Assembly (NCBI GenBank): GCA_965220245.1
Contig: CBDCPI010000001.1
Span: 1 to 64,000 of the forward strand
Reading direction: 5' to 3'
DNA: 64,000 nt
Source: CBDCPI01 sp965220245
Lineage (GTDB): Bacteria > Chloroflexota > Dehalococcoidia > Lucifugimonadales > UBA3495
A program made the translations under genes and the position numbers. Below are positions 8,608-17,247 of the stretch, piece after piece. The number at the start of each line of letters is the position of its first letter. Position 1 is the first letter of the stretch. The notes beneath the pieces are model-generated. The model was not told where the DNA came from and searched no databases. It was given only the letters and a program-made list of their open reading frames with translations.

Positions 8608-9468
8608 ATGCCCTACTACCTGAAACAGCTTTCTGGCAAACAACCCCCGGGTGGTGACCGTCGGCTGCGGCGGCACCGGCGGGTTCGTCGCGGAACACCT
8701 GTGCCGGCTCTTCACCGGGCGAAACGCCAGGGTCGTACTGGTCGACCACGACCGGGTGGAACCCCACAACCTGCTCCGGCAGAACTTCTACCAGGACGAC
8801 ATCGGCAAGTTCAAGAGCCAGGCGCTCGCCGAGAGGCTGGCCCGGGCCTACGGCCGACCATGGAATACTCGACATACCCCTTCGCCCCCGACGAGAGAGG
8901 AAACTATCCCGGGCTGTCCCGGTACAAGCCGGCGCTGATGATCGGCTGCGTCGACAACGCCGCAGCCCGGAGGGAAATGGCCGAAGCTCTGGACAGAAAT
9001 TACGGCAGGATGTGGCTCATCGACGCCGGCAACGGGAACAACTGGGGACAGGTGCTCATCGGAAACACGACCTGCCCGGAGCAGCTGGCCGAAGCCTTCG
9101 AGGGAACGGTGTGCCACCGGATGCCGGCGCCGACGCTGCAGCGCCCGGACCTACTGACCGCGGTCCCGGACACCCCGCCGGAGGTCGACTGCGCCGCCGC
9201 GCTGGACCTGACCGACCAGGACCCGGCCATCAACAACGTGATGGCCTCGCTGGTGGTCCAGGTGGTGCGGCGAATAGTCGCCGGGACCTGCCCCTTCATG
9301 GCCCTGGACCTGGACCAGGACCAGGGCACGGTGACGCCAACCCACGCCACCCCGGAAGCGGTGGCGCAGATCGCCGGGAAGCTTCCAGAAGCGACGGCAA
9401 CCCGGGAAGACGAGGAAAACGACGACCAGGACGGCGAGTACTGCCACATCTGCGATGGGGTCCACTAA
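8608..9468 (+). pseudogene. PRTRC-type ThiF/E1-like adenylating enzyme with two compensating frameshifts
   Basis: E1-superfamily enzyme that would adenylate the C-terminus of a ubiquitin-like partner. ATG at 8608 starts MPYYLKQ; near 8629 the frame shifts to FLANNPRVVTVGCGGTGGFV, the Rossmann GxGGxG loop, followed by VVLVDHDRVEPHNLLRQNF and KAxAL-type helix; near 8855 it returns to the first frame with ALMIGCVDNAAARREM, the conserved ThiF 'vDn...R' motif, and continues to TAA at 9468. The tail has CHICDG. The two shifts cancel each other (+1 then -1), leaving the ends in one frame. If both are assembly errors the gene is whole, about 290 residues. Confidence 0.75.
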
Positions 9469-9510
9469 CAGGCAGCAGGAGCACCCAAGATAAGGAAAGA
9501 GAGACGGGCC

Positions 9511-10068
9511 ATGACTGACGAAACGGAGACCGGCGAAGTCCGGTCAGGAGAGATAGACCCAGGAGAGATAGACCCCGGAGAGGCCGGGAACGAAGAAGCC
9601 AAGAACGAAGAGGACAACCATGCCGATCCGGAGAACGAAGAGACCGGCGCCGGCGGGGACCAGGAGGACAACGGCGAGGCCGAGGACACCGGACCCGCTC
9701 CCGAAGCGGAGAGCGGCGAAAACCCGGAGGACCTGAAGATCGTCCTCTCCATCAGAAACGGGAAAGCCCTGGTCGGCCTGCAGCGCGCCGGGACCGACCC
9801 CTTCCTGGAAACCTTCGACCACCCGGACATCGACCGGCTGCTCCGGGAACTCCCCGGCGTTGTCGAAAGGGCCAGGGCCCAATGGGAGGTGAACCCCAGG
9901 CACCCCGCCCGCAGCCGGCCGTCCCCCGCCCGCAGGCGGCAGTCCTCGCAGCGGGAACCCCGGACCCAACAACCGGAGGCCCCGCGGGAGGAAGGCCAGG
10001 CACAACAGCCGGAGGCCGCCCCAGCCCAAAACCAGCCGCGGACCCTGTCCCTGCTCAATGACCTCTAG
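9511..10068 (+). CDS. Acidic/basic low-complexity protein with a small conserved core (PRTRC-E-like position)
   Basis: 185 residues. Residues 1-75 are almost all Glu/Asp/Gly/Asn with an EIDPGEIDPGE tandem repeat; the core (LKIVLSIRNGKALVGLQRAG ... FDHPDIDRLLRELPGVVERA) has a beta-beta-helix look; the tail is Arg/Gln/Pro-rich and ends LSLLNDL. PRTRC protein E has a similar short beta-strand core with a following helix, and this gene directly follows ThiF, but homology is not established. Ribosome site ggaaagaga before the ATG. Confidence 0.55.
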   Translation: MTDETETGEVRSGEIDPGEIDPGEAGNEEAKNEEDNHADPENEETGAGGDQEDNGEAEDTGPAPEAESGENPEDLKIVLSIRNGKALVGLQRAGTDPFLETFDHPDIDRLLRELPGVVERARAQWEVNPRHPARSRPSPARRRQSSQREPRTQQPEAPREEGQAQQPEAAPAQNQPRTLSLLNDL

Positions 10069-10388
10069 GACCGGCGTCCCCTGGTTGAAGGGCGGATGAC
10101 TAGCACCGCAACGAGGAACCCAAAGGAATGTCCAGAAACAAAATCGCAGGTCTTGCCCTCACCTCGGGAGTAGGCAGCCTCTTTGACATTCGTCCTGACA
10201 GGCCATCCCCCCGTATTCGAACAATTGCTGGTGTTCCAGCAACTTCCTTGATGGCTGTGGCAAACAGGCGCAATTGTCTTCTGGATACAGTGTGGGATCT
10301 GCCTGCTTACGCTTTGGTTGGAAAACCGAAAGGACTAACATCCAGGACCGGCAGCCCCGAAAACAAGCGCCACAGCGAAGGTCCCGCC
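10069..10388 (+). other. 320-bp spacer before the fic gene
   Basis: Base composition drops compared with both flanks and codon preference is lost, although one frame stays open into fic from an ATG at 10128. I see no motif in that extension and read it as an intergenic region that probably carries the promoter of the next transcription unit. Confidence 0.4.
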
Positions 10389-11039
10389 ATGCCGGACCGA
10401 AGCATATTTCTCCACGCCCCCGCCCCAGGCCAAGCCTCAGCCCGGGACGAAGCGGCAGCCCGGCGGCTAGGAGAAGCAAACCGCCTGCTCAGGGAAACAT
10501 TTCCCGGCACCGGCAGACAAGCCGCAAACGAGCTCCTGTTCGCCGAGGCCAGGCATTCCGCGGCCATCGAGGGCGAGCACCGGAAGGAAGCCGTCCTGCT
10601 CCACCACGAAGCTCTCCTGGAATACGTCCAAGCCCCGGTATCCCAGGCGGCCCTGCTGGACATGCACCGGGCCATGATGGCCGGACAACACCACGCCCAA
10701 CCCGGGCGGTACCGCACCAGCAGGGCCGCCACCGGTCTGAACCCGGTGGCCCAATCCGCCTGGGCCCACCTCCAGTTCGAGACCATCCACCCCTTCGCCG
10801 ACGGCAACGGCCGCGCTGGACGGGCCCTGATCAACCAGCTCCTGGAAGCGCCCCTGCCCCTCAGCAAATACATCCTCCGCCACCGGCAGGAATACTACCG
10901 TCTGCTGGGCGCCGGAGACTGGCACACCTACCTGGACTGGTTCGTGACCGGGGTGATGGAACAGGCTTTGTCATACCGGGAGTCCAAACGGAAGAAGTCA
11001 ACGGAGACCGGACCACACACCGTCTCTGAAGGGGACTGA
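10389..11039 (+). CDS. Fic-domain AMP-transferase, compact form
   Basis: 216 residues from the ATG at 10389. The catalytic FIC loop HPFADGNGRAGR is complete (residues 134-145, His134). An inhibitory (S/T)xxxE(G/N) motif, SAAIEG (57-62), lies upstream, so this is a class II Fic protein regulated in cis. Between GRYRTSRAA and the FIC loop helix only about 20 residues remain; in the family as I know it this part contains a longer 'V.Ig...PP..' flap and a helix, so a short in-frame deletion of the target-binding flap is likely. Four bases separate its stop region from the next ATG (TGACCATGG). Confidence 0.8.
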   Translation: MPDRSIFLHAPAPGQASARDEAAARRLGEANRLLRETFPGTGRQAANELLFAEARHSAAIEGEHRKEAVLLHHEALLEYVQAPVSQAALLDMHRAMMAGQHHAQPGRYRTSRAATGLNPVAQSAWAHLQFETIHPFADGNGRAGRALINQLLEAPLPLSKYILRHRQEYYRLLGAGDWHTYLDWFVTGVMEQALSYRESKRKKSTETGPHTVSEGD

Positions 11040-11041
11040 CC

Positions 11042-11341
11042 ATGGAAATCAGCACGGAAATCACCGATAAGCTGCTCCGGCAGGCGGCATCCGCATACCT
11101 GAACACCAGCGCCGCAACCGACGAGCGCACCAAGCCGCTGGCCCGCGCAATGGTAGTCCTCGGCCACCACCACTACCGGGAAGAACCCCTGTCCCGGGAA
11201 CCTCTGGACGCCCTCGCCCACTTCCTGGCAGAGGCCTGGGACCCAACCAGGCTCGACGAGGCCAACCTGCACACCGCCCTACTCCTGGAAACGGTGAAAG
11301 AGCTGGCCAACGCCGCCGTGAACGGTCCATACGGTCCATAG
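11042..11341 (+). CDS. Hypothetical helical protein, 99 aa
   Basis: Starts immediately after fic and is probably co-transcribed. Predicted almost entirely helical (EITDKLLRQAASAYLNTSAA; LLLETVKELANAAV). The last codons contain a perfect 9-bp tandem repeat (ACGGTCCAT twice), giving the C-terminus NGPYGP. No family recognised; a small Fic-associated antitoxin would be conceivable from position only. Confidence 0.55.
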   Translation: MEISTEITDKLLRQAASAYLNTSAATDERTKPLARAMVVLGHHHYREEPLSREPLDALAHFLAEAWDPTRLDEANLHTALLLETVKELANAAVNGPYGP

Positions 11342-11648
11342 AGGAGAAGGGCGGCTGCGTGATTGCCACAGTGACCAGCGCAACCAAGAACCCGCTCATC
11401 GCTCCCTCACCAACGGCCCTGATCGTTTGCCAGCCCCTACTGGTGCAGTCATCCGGGAACGCGCCTTCCCCGAAGCCAGGGAGGAGCTTATCAAGCCGGC
11501 GGCCAAGGCCACCGGGCGAGGGAGCGGGACTATTCCGCCAAGCCGGGCAACCAAAGGAAGAGCGGTCCCACTGACCCGCGGACCCCAGCCTGACCAACCC
11601 AACCGGCCGCAGACAGCAAAACAGGAACGCAGCCGCACGGAGAATCCG

Positions 11649-11777
11649 ATGACCATCAACGAATACTGGCGGGAACGAGCCTGGGAAGCTCTCAGGCAAG
11701 CAGACGCAAAGGAAAAGATAACCGCCATGTGCTGTCTCAAATGCGCCCTGGCCATTCTCAACCCCTGGACCAAGTGA
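11649..11777 (+). CDS. Small hypothetical protein, 42 aa
   Basis: ATG at 11649, sequence MTINEYWRERAWEALRQADA, with a hydrophobic C-terminus (CCLKCALAILNPW). Its TGA is one base before the next ATG, typical of an operon. No family recognised. The preceding 300 bases (11342-11648) have no convincing gene. Confidence 0.45.
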   Translation: MTINEYWRERAWEALRQADAKEKITAMCCLKCALAILNPWTK

Positions 11778-11778
11778 C

Positions 11779-12000
11779 ATGGAACTCAAGGAGATTTTCC
11801 AACTCGTCGAAAAGGAACGCACCCGGCAAATTGAAATGTGGGGGGCCGACCGGTGCCTGGACCCGGAGACATACCTCCGGATTATGGTGGAAGAGATGGG
11901 CGAGATAGCCCGGGCTATCCAGGAGGAAGACTGGGAGAACCTGCAAACGGAAATCATCCAAGTAATGGCGGTCGGCGCCTGCTGGCTGCAGAAAGGCTGA
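11779..12000 (+). CDS. MazG-like nucleotide pyrophosphohydrolase, short form
   Basis: 73 residues. The all-alpha NTP-PPase core is visible: EKERTRQIEMWG, then MVEEMGEIARAIQEED (the ExxE metal-binding helix) and LQTEIIQVMAVGACWL (second helix with E). Similar small proteins are found in phages and plasmids and act on (d)NTPs. Starts one base after the preceding stop and is followed by the exonuclease gene six bases downstream. Confidence 0.65.
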   Translation: MELKEIFQLVEKERTRQIEMWGADRCLDPETYLRIMVEEMGEIARAIQEEDWENLQTEIIQVMAVGACWLQKG

Positions 12001-12006
12001 AAAACC

Positions 12007-12729
12007 ATGACAAGAAGACGCTATTTGGCGTTCGACCTGGAAACCGTCAAGCCGTTCCCCCAAGGGGAGGACTGGCGGGAACACCGGCCCCTGGGAATCG
12101 GCTGCGCCGCAGCATACGCCCTCGACTTCCCCGAGCCCCTCATCTGGCACGGCATGGCACCGGACGGCGGCATCGCAGAAAAAATGGGCCGGAACGAACT
12201 GGGACTGATGGTCCAAGATCTGGCAAGCCGGGTGGACCAGGGCTACACCCTCCTCACCTGGAACGGCCTGGGCTTCGACTTCGACGTACTGGCGGAGGAG
12301 TCCGGGATGCAGGCCGAATGCCGGCAACTGGCCGTCCGCCACGTGGACATGATGTTCCACGTCTTCTGCGAACTCGGCTACCCTATAGGCCTCGCCGCCG
12401 CGGCTCGGAGAATGGGCACCGCCGGCAAGACCGAGGGCATGGACGGCGCCCTGGCAACCCGGTTATGGCGGGAGGGAAACCGCCAGGCAGTGCTCGAATA
12501 CTGCGCCCAGGACGTCCGGGCCACCCTGGAACTGGCGGAGGCCTGCGAGGAAAGGCGGCGGCTGTCCTGGACCAGCCGGTCCGGCATCCTGCACACCCTG
12601 AATCTCCCCAGGGGCTGGATGGCCGTACACCGGGCCGCCGCCAGGCCCAGGCCCGACACGTCGTGGATGACCGACCCCATCCCGCGTTCCAACTTCACCG
12701 GCTGGCTGGAAACGGGACCAACAACCTGA
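12007..12729 (+). CDS. DEDDy-type 3'-5' exonuclease (RNase H fold)
   Basis: 240 residues. Exo I motif FDLET (Asp/Glu near residues 9-11), Exo II TWNGLGFDFDVL, and Exo III YCAQDVRATLEL with the Tyr of the DEDDy class. Probably a DNA-polymerase-like proofreading or phage nucleic-acid exonuclease. It is in the same operon as the MazG-like gene, and the pair together with the UDG and RNA ligase suggests a DNA metabolism set for the element. Confidence 0.75.
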   Translation: MTRRRYLAFDLETVKPFPQGEDWREHRPLGIGCAAAYALDFPEPLIWHGMAPDGGIAEKMGRNELGLMVQDLASRVDQGYTLLTWNGLGFDFDVLAEESGMQAECRQLAVRHVDMMFHVFCELGYPIGLAAAARRMGTAGKTEGMDGALATRLWREGNRQAVLEYCAQDVRATLELAEACEERRRLSWTSRSGILHTLNLPRGWMAVHRAAARPRPDTSWMTDPIPRSNFTGWLETGPTT

Positions 12730-12746
12730 CCGGAGATGAGAAACCG

Positions 12747-12812
12747 ATGCAAGCAACCCTGATGCTGCCCCGGACGCCGGAAGAGGCCGCCTACCAGGAA
12801 AGAATTGCCTAG
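12747..12812 (+). CDS. Truncated 21-aa reading frame next to an IS21 remnant
   Basis: ATG at 12747 gives MQATLMLPRTPEEAAYQERI and then TAG at 12810-12812, exactly where istB sequence begins. The original gene was therefore most likely cut by an IS21-family insertion; only its first codons remain. Confidence 0.4.
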   Translation: MQATLMLPRTPEEAAYQERIA

Positions 12813-13174
12813 AGCGAGGCTCCATCCTGGTGACCACCAACCTTCCATTCGACGAATGGATCGAGGTGTTCGGATCGGAGAGATTGACCGGAGCCCTGCT
12901 GGACCGGCTCACCCACCATGTCCACATCCTAGTAGTCCAACAATATCGTAATGATGGGATGAACGCCCTCACCCCCTGCCTTCGCAGGGGCAGGCTCTAA
13001 CCCTCTCCCAGAGGCAGAGGAAACTATTAAATGAAAGACCCAGGGACCACGCCAATCTCGGCTACTCATCGTTTCAAAAATTTCTGACTACTAGAGATGA
13101 ACGGCGACAGCTACCGCCTCAAGCACAGCCGGGAGAACGCCGTCCCAGCGTCGGAGGAGCCGGACGCCTCCTGA
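12812..13174 (+). pseudogene. istB: IS21-family istB 3' remnant, interrupted
   Basis: The C-terminus of the IstB ATPase helper is clear: RGSILVTTNLPFDEWIEVFG, ERLTGALLDRLTHHVHIL, and after the inserted MITE, EMNGDSYRLKHSRENAVP to a TGA at 13172. Removing 12933-13090 and one CTAG restores 'cac atc cta gag atg aac' in frame. The ATPase P-loop and the transposase istA are absent. The 230 bases after the stop (13175-13408) hold no gene and are probably the non-coding end of the same IS21. Confidence 0.8.
12933..13090. mobile_element. 158-bp MITE with CTAG target duplication
   Basis: Inserted inside istB. Target duplication CTAG at 12929-12932 and 13091-13094. Termini are inverted: TAGTC at the left, GACTA at the right (nine bases with the CTAG included). 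It has no coding capacity. The left end with flank, TAGTAGTCCAAC, resembles the left end of the IS701-type element at 27149 with its flank (TAGTATTACAAC), and YTAR duplications are typical of IS701, so that IS may mobilise it. Confidence 0.8.
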
Positions 13175-13408
13175 CCAACCTCGGTGCCGCTCATACCTGC
13201 CCCTGAAGTATCCCCGTGCGGTTCTCGGTCTGGTTCTTTGTCATCGTGTCGGTGGGACACTTTCTCTCCGCCGCAGTGGTACACAATGTCGCCGCCCTTG
13301 ACACTGCGCGTTTGCCGTCATTATCTATTCTCCTGTGAAAAGTCTTTTGTGCCCCTCTGATTACGTCGGCTCAACGTAAGAGGCTTGTGCGAACCGCAAA
13401 ATCCCTGT

Positions 13409-13861
13409 CTATGGACCATCCGGATCTTCGTCTACAGAGGTCCGGTCCCGACAGGTGCAGATGCCGCCCCACCCAGCGCACGCAAGCGAAATCCCCAGTA
13501 GCTCGCGGCCTACAGCTGCGTAGGCGGCTTGTACCCTTATAGCATCGATCTGTTCGGGTTCGAGTTCGGCTGGATCAAAGAGGTCAGAGCCGGATGTCAG
13601 CAGTTCCTTGCCGACGCATTCCCTTTCCTGGCCCGGCGCATAGCCTTCAGGAAGGGCGACTTGACCAGATTCCATACTCGCAATGCGTGTTTCCGCATCG
13701 GCCCTTATCTGCAAGGCATAGGCAAGTGTTTCGGCCTCAGAGTGCACGCGGTCCATGTAAGATTCAGACATAGTTACTCTCAGGATTCGATTTGCCATCC
13801 CTAATCCAGCGGGGCTGCTGCCAGTGATGTTGACGTAGCAGGTGTCGTCTTCCACCCCCAT
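13409..13861 (-). CDS. Hypothetical protein, 150 aa
   Basis: A minus-strand frame with plausible codon use; an internal ATG at 13771 (MSESYMDRVHSEAETLAYAL) may be the real start. Helical middle part rich in Glu/Ala; cysteines near the C-terminus (SLACAGWGGICTC). No family recognised. It faces the resolvase fragment divergently, which begins 39 bases beyond its 5' end. Confidence 0.4.
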   Translation of the reverse strand: MGVEDDTCYVNITGSSPAGLGMANRILRVTMSESYMDRVHSEAETLAYALQIRADAETRIASMESGQVALPEGYAPGQERECVGKELLTSGSDLFDPAELEPEQIDAIRVQAAYAAVGRELLGISLACAGWGGICTCRDRTSVDEDPDGP

Positions 13862-13899
13862 AACCGCCCCATACCCGGCGTTGTGCGAGATTGACCCAC

Positions 13900-14067
13900 A
13901 TGATCCCCGTCACCTACGGCTACGCCCTCATCAGCAAGACCGAAGACGCCACTTGGAACTTGGAGACCCAGCTCAAGATCCTGGAAGGGTATGGCGTCCG
14001 TGAAGGGATCATACATCAGGACGTCGCCAGCCGATCACCACCTCCTGCCTCGCCTTTAACCCCTTGA
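13900..14067 (+). pseudogene. Serine recombinase (resolvase) N-terminal fragment
   Basis: The first 45 residues match the resolvase start: TYGYALISKTEDATWNLETQ with the nucleophilic Ser in the 'YA..S' position, then LKILEGYGVREGIIHQDVAS. The frame then goes into SRSPPPASPLTP and stops. The rest of the catalytic domain and the helix-turn-helix are missing, so this is a deletion remnant. Confidence 0.65.
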
Positions 14068-14259
14068 AGGGGCCCGAAACCAGGCATTCTGGCGTTCGGG
14101 GCTGATACTGTGAACTCACTTCTGGGAGTTCTCAGGTATCCCGCCATGGGGCCGGTGTTGCTGCACCGGCCCTTCCGCTTGTTTAGAATATGGGCACCGG
14201 GACCTCAGGTCCCAGGTCAGCATCCCACACCGGCCCAGCCCCGGTCAACCGGGAAGTCT

Positions 14260-14459
14260 GCCAGGGCAATCGCATTTTAATTTTCTCGCGGATTTGGCAG
14301 TGATTCACCCCCGGCGATGCCATGAAATCACGACCACTCTGGTTGATTGGATGGCATTTTCGACACGTTCGGAACTGCATAATCCCTGGAAAATGGTCCT
14401 CAAGGGACCGGTCCACCTGTTCAGAACAAGGATTGGATTCAAAATGCGATTGCCCTGGC
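14260..14459. repeat. 200-bp unit bounded by a perfect 19-bp inverted repeat
   Basis: GCCAGGGCAATCGCATTTT at 14260-14278 is found as its exact reverse complement at 14441-14459. The space between (about 160 bp) has no gene. No certain target duplication is visible. A MITE is the likeliest reading; a large cruciform or recombination site is possible. The rest of 14068-14535 holds nothing else I can name. Confidence 0.6.
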
Positions 14460-14535
14460 CCAGCCGGTTTGAGTGTGTCAGGAGCGACCGTGCTGTGCTA
14501 CCATAGTTTTATGGGAGACTTGCAGAGGGCCGACC

Positions 14536-14924
14536 ATGAAGTGGATTAGCAACAACCTTGGCGCTATCAACATTGCCCTCACGATAATCATGCTTTTCGT
14601 GTATGGCATTGGTGGCATCATCTGGCTGGCTAACCTGGGCTCGGACGTGGGACACCTGCAGGGCGACGTGACGGAACTCAAAACGACTTCAAAAGCACCG
14701 AAATCAAGATAGGCACTCTTGAGAGCGACGTTGCCGTATTAAAGTCGGATGTCGCCACCCTCAAGGACGACATGGCGTCCGTGAAAGCCGATGTCAGAGC
14801 AATACTTATTGCCCTCGCCAGCCAGCCCAGAGCTAGTAGAGACACTTCAGCTCACGAGGAAGCCCAAGACGCGGTCCAAACACGTACTGTCCTAGGCCAT
14901 CCAGACATCCGCACTTCTCGGTAA
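14536..14924 (+). pseudogene. Membrane-anchored coiled-coil protein, frameshifted
   Basis: ATG at 14536 (after gagggccgacc) begins MKWISNNLGAINIALTIIML; one transmembrane helix spans about residues 8-33. After GDVTELK the frame shifts near 14685, in a stretch of As, to a heptad-like coiled coil (STEIKIGTLESDVAVLKSDV, ATLKDDMASVKADV) ending at TAA 14922. Together about 129 residues. The layout (single TM helix plus coiled coil) is common for small phage and bacterial proteins of unknown role. Confidence 0.55.
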
Positions 14925-15798
14925 GCACTTCGCCATGGGGCAGGTTGCGGCTAAGGCCTGGCGTATCTGCGCCCTCCTTGCCAGAGACGTACATGAGTCA
15001 TCCCGAACTTTCTTGACGGGTTGTGAAGGGGGGGTGCCTGCCAGAGCAAACTGAGGGCAGTCGAAAAGCTGGGCGGCAGCGCGAGGGGGAATGGAGAGAT
15101 TGACCATGATCTCATACACCACAGGACTTGACCCTCCCCGGCATCTCTGGAGGTTGGGTTTGTGAATTCTCAACGACGCCGCGAGGTCTAACTTTACAGC
15201 CGGTGCGCCCTTGAAGTTCCCGGCCCCAATGCACCGGTTGGATATTCTCAACCAATATGAACAACACGGAAATATAATCAATGCGCTGCCAAGAACCGGG
15301 CAACAAGAGGAAGCCCGCATACATCGAATTGGCACGGTAGGGGGTGCCATAATACGAACCCCTGGCTGGGAGGTTTCGATATTGGGGAGGGGGGACTGTC
15401 CGTCAACACCACACAAGATCGACGCGTCCCTGACCTGTTAGGACGCCAACCTTATGGCGACCCATAGCTCGGTTGTCTGAGGTGCCGGCTTGTGGATGGT
15501 TAATTCAGGACGTGTCGGAACGCACAGGCCAATCATTGCTGGTATCAAGGTGAGGGAGAGGAGGCCACGGCCTTGTTAAGAGGGAGGCTACTTCAGAGCA
15601 ACTCCATCCCATTGGTGGGAGAGGAGACGACGATAAACGCGGACGACAAGGGGAGATTACGGTTGGCAGCGCGTTTCCTGCCACTAAACTTGGATAGACC
15701 GGCCTTGACGGGGCAGGGTATGGTGTGGTCTTCTCTTTGAGACCGAATCCAAAGCGTGAAGTTTCCGTGGATGGGGAATATCGAACAACATTTAGTGA
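14925..15798. other. Non-coding or fully decayed stretch
   Basis: Open frames exist on both strands but none has consistent codon bias, a ribosome site or a recognisable motif; the longest minus frame (14892-15416) is Cys/Pro/Ser-rich in a way typical of chance frames. I see no RNA gene or repeat here. Confidence 0.4.
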
Positions 15799-16311
15799 AT
15801 GACTTTGCTGCGTGCTGCAATTTTTTCGTTTCTCCTGCTGGCCCTGGTTACCAACGTCGCCTGCAACACCAGTGCGCCGACTCAAGAGGAACTGCAGGCT
15901 GAGGTGGTTTCCGCCCTGGATGCCTTGGCCGCAGAGTTGTTGGAGGGGCGGCCCGCCGATGCCGCCGCGTACACGGAACGCCTGCGGTCCTACCTGGATG
16001 CCTACCCCGCGTTCTACGGCAGCGCCGCCGCCCTGCTGGACCGAGCCGGAAAGATCACAGCCAGTCCATACGTCTATCGCACCGCCGACGGATACGCCAC
16101 CCTCGATCTTGCCGTGCCGTCCTACAACATCGAATCGCAAGCTTGGGTGATGGCGCCATTGGCCGCAACCGCGGGAGTCTGGATGGCCCCCTATTTTGAT
16201 GCGGGCGGCGGTGAGATCTGGATGATCACCCGCTCCGTTCCGGTGCGCGATGCCGAGGGCATCTTCGCCCTCATCACCACCGATCTTCCCGTGGAAGCCC
16301 CTGGCCAGTAA
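15799..16311 (+). CDS. Cache-domain-like lipoprotein
   Basis: 170 residues. N-terminal signal peptide (LRAAIFSFLLLALVTNVAC) with a candidate lipidated Cys22; Asn at -3 is unusual for a lipobox. The rest resembles one extracellular PDC/Cache sensor module: SPYVYRTADGYATLDLAVPS, QAWVMAPLAAT, VWMAPYFDAGGGEIWMITRS, VPVRDAEGIFALITTDLPVE. In the family such domains sit in front of a kinase or chemoreceptor; here it stands alone as a possible ligand-binding lipoprotein. The 5' 300 bases hold no gene. Confidence 0.6.
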   Translation: MTLLRAAIFSFLLLALVTNVACNTSAPTQEELQAEVVSALDALAAELLEGRPADAAAYTERLRSYLDAYPAFYGSAAALLDRAGKITASPYVYRTADGYATLDLAVPSYNIESQAWVMAPLAATAGVWMAPYFDAGGGEIWMITRSVPVRDAEGIFALITTDLPVEAPGQ

Positions 16312-16691
16312 CGCCAACACAGCGTCAACTTCTCCCTCTCCACAGCCACTGAGTCGTTTCCGTGTTTATAAGGCGTTTCCAGGGAGTGTAGCAATGCCTG
16401 GCTCCGGCTTGCAGCTCCCCGGAGGCGGTCCGCCCACCCGGTACAAGATACCTGTTATCCAATCGACACCAAGAGCTCAGCCATAAATGGGCCGTTGGGC
16501 TTAAAGCCAGTTGACCGCGACGAATCGCCACGCAAGCCTATCGCAACGGTTGTCCGGCAGCGATTGATGGTTCAGCGGTAAATGGGACGGCGACGGCTCC
16601 ATGCGGCAGACCCACTACTGCGTGCGGCTCATATCGTTTACTCCCCGCCCTCAGCGGCCTCTCGAAGCAGAACCTCAATTCCGCCGGGAAC
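16312..16691. other. Spacer without recognisable genes
   Basis: About 380 bases between a plus-strand lipoprotein gene and a minus-strand HTH gene, i.e. between convergent genes. No hairpin with a T-run or repeat was recognised. Confidence 0.35.
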
Positions 16692-16904
16692 CTACCAGGC
16701 CAGACGCATGATGTGCCACACCTCCCCGCCGGTGAGGACCGCACCATTGAACCACTCCATCACGCGGTCATAATCGACGCCGAGGCGCTCGGCGAAGTCC
16801 TCCCGTGACAGACCGGCGAGCTCCACGAACCGCTCCAGCCGCTGGCCGAAGTCCTCCGGGAAGGGCTCAGGGTAAGAGCCTTCCCCATGGTTGCGTGAGT
16901 CCAT
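16692..16904 (-). CDS. Small HTH protein of the 'FPxDFxxRLxRF' family (copy 1)
   Basis: 70 residues from the ATG at 16904, chosen because an excellent ribosome site (aggaggtgag) lies just upstream. Sequence PFPEDFGQRLERFVELAGLS then REDFAERLGVDYDRVMEWFN, an XRE-like helix-turn-helix. Three more copies of the family occur at 31710, 37764 and 43028. Its upstream region is shared with the divergent replication-relaxation gene, so mutual regulation is possible. Confidence 0.7.
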   Translation of the reverse strand: MDSRNHGEGSYPEPFPEDFGQRLERFVELAGLSREDFAERLGVDYDRVMEWFNGAVLTGGEVWHIMRLAW

Positions 16905-17247
16905 AGTCTCACCTCCTGTTTCCGGCAACCATCATCATCCGATTCCCATTATATTCCCTCGCCAGGCGGCCATCTCCCGGCCTTTGTCTCTTTCGAGACG
17001 ACCTCCACCAACGGGCCGAGAGACGCCCTTGCCCGCTCCCCACAAGCGGTTTTCGGCCATCGCACGACGATATGGGCAATCTATTGACCCTCCGCAGACG
17101 TATATTAAGTATCCGACATGCGAATAACACCCTCTCGGGTGCGGCCAGTAAGAAAGACTCAAACCGCAGGGCAACCGTAGTGAGACTGACGGGCAGCCGG
17201 TCAACCGCCGCGAAACGGGAGGGGTTGTGGAGACAGGAGGCGCAGCG

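Noticed and set aside
14892..15416. 174-aa minus-strand frame
   Set aside because: Cys/Pro/Ser-rich without codon bias, start signal or motif; overlaps the coiled-coil gene end.
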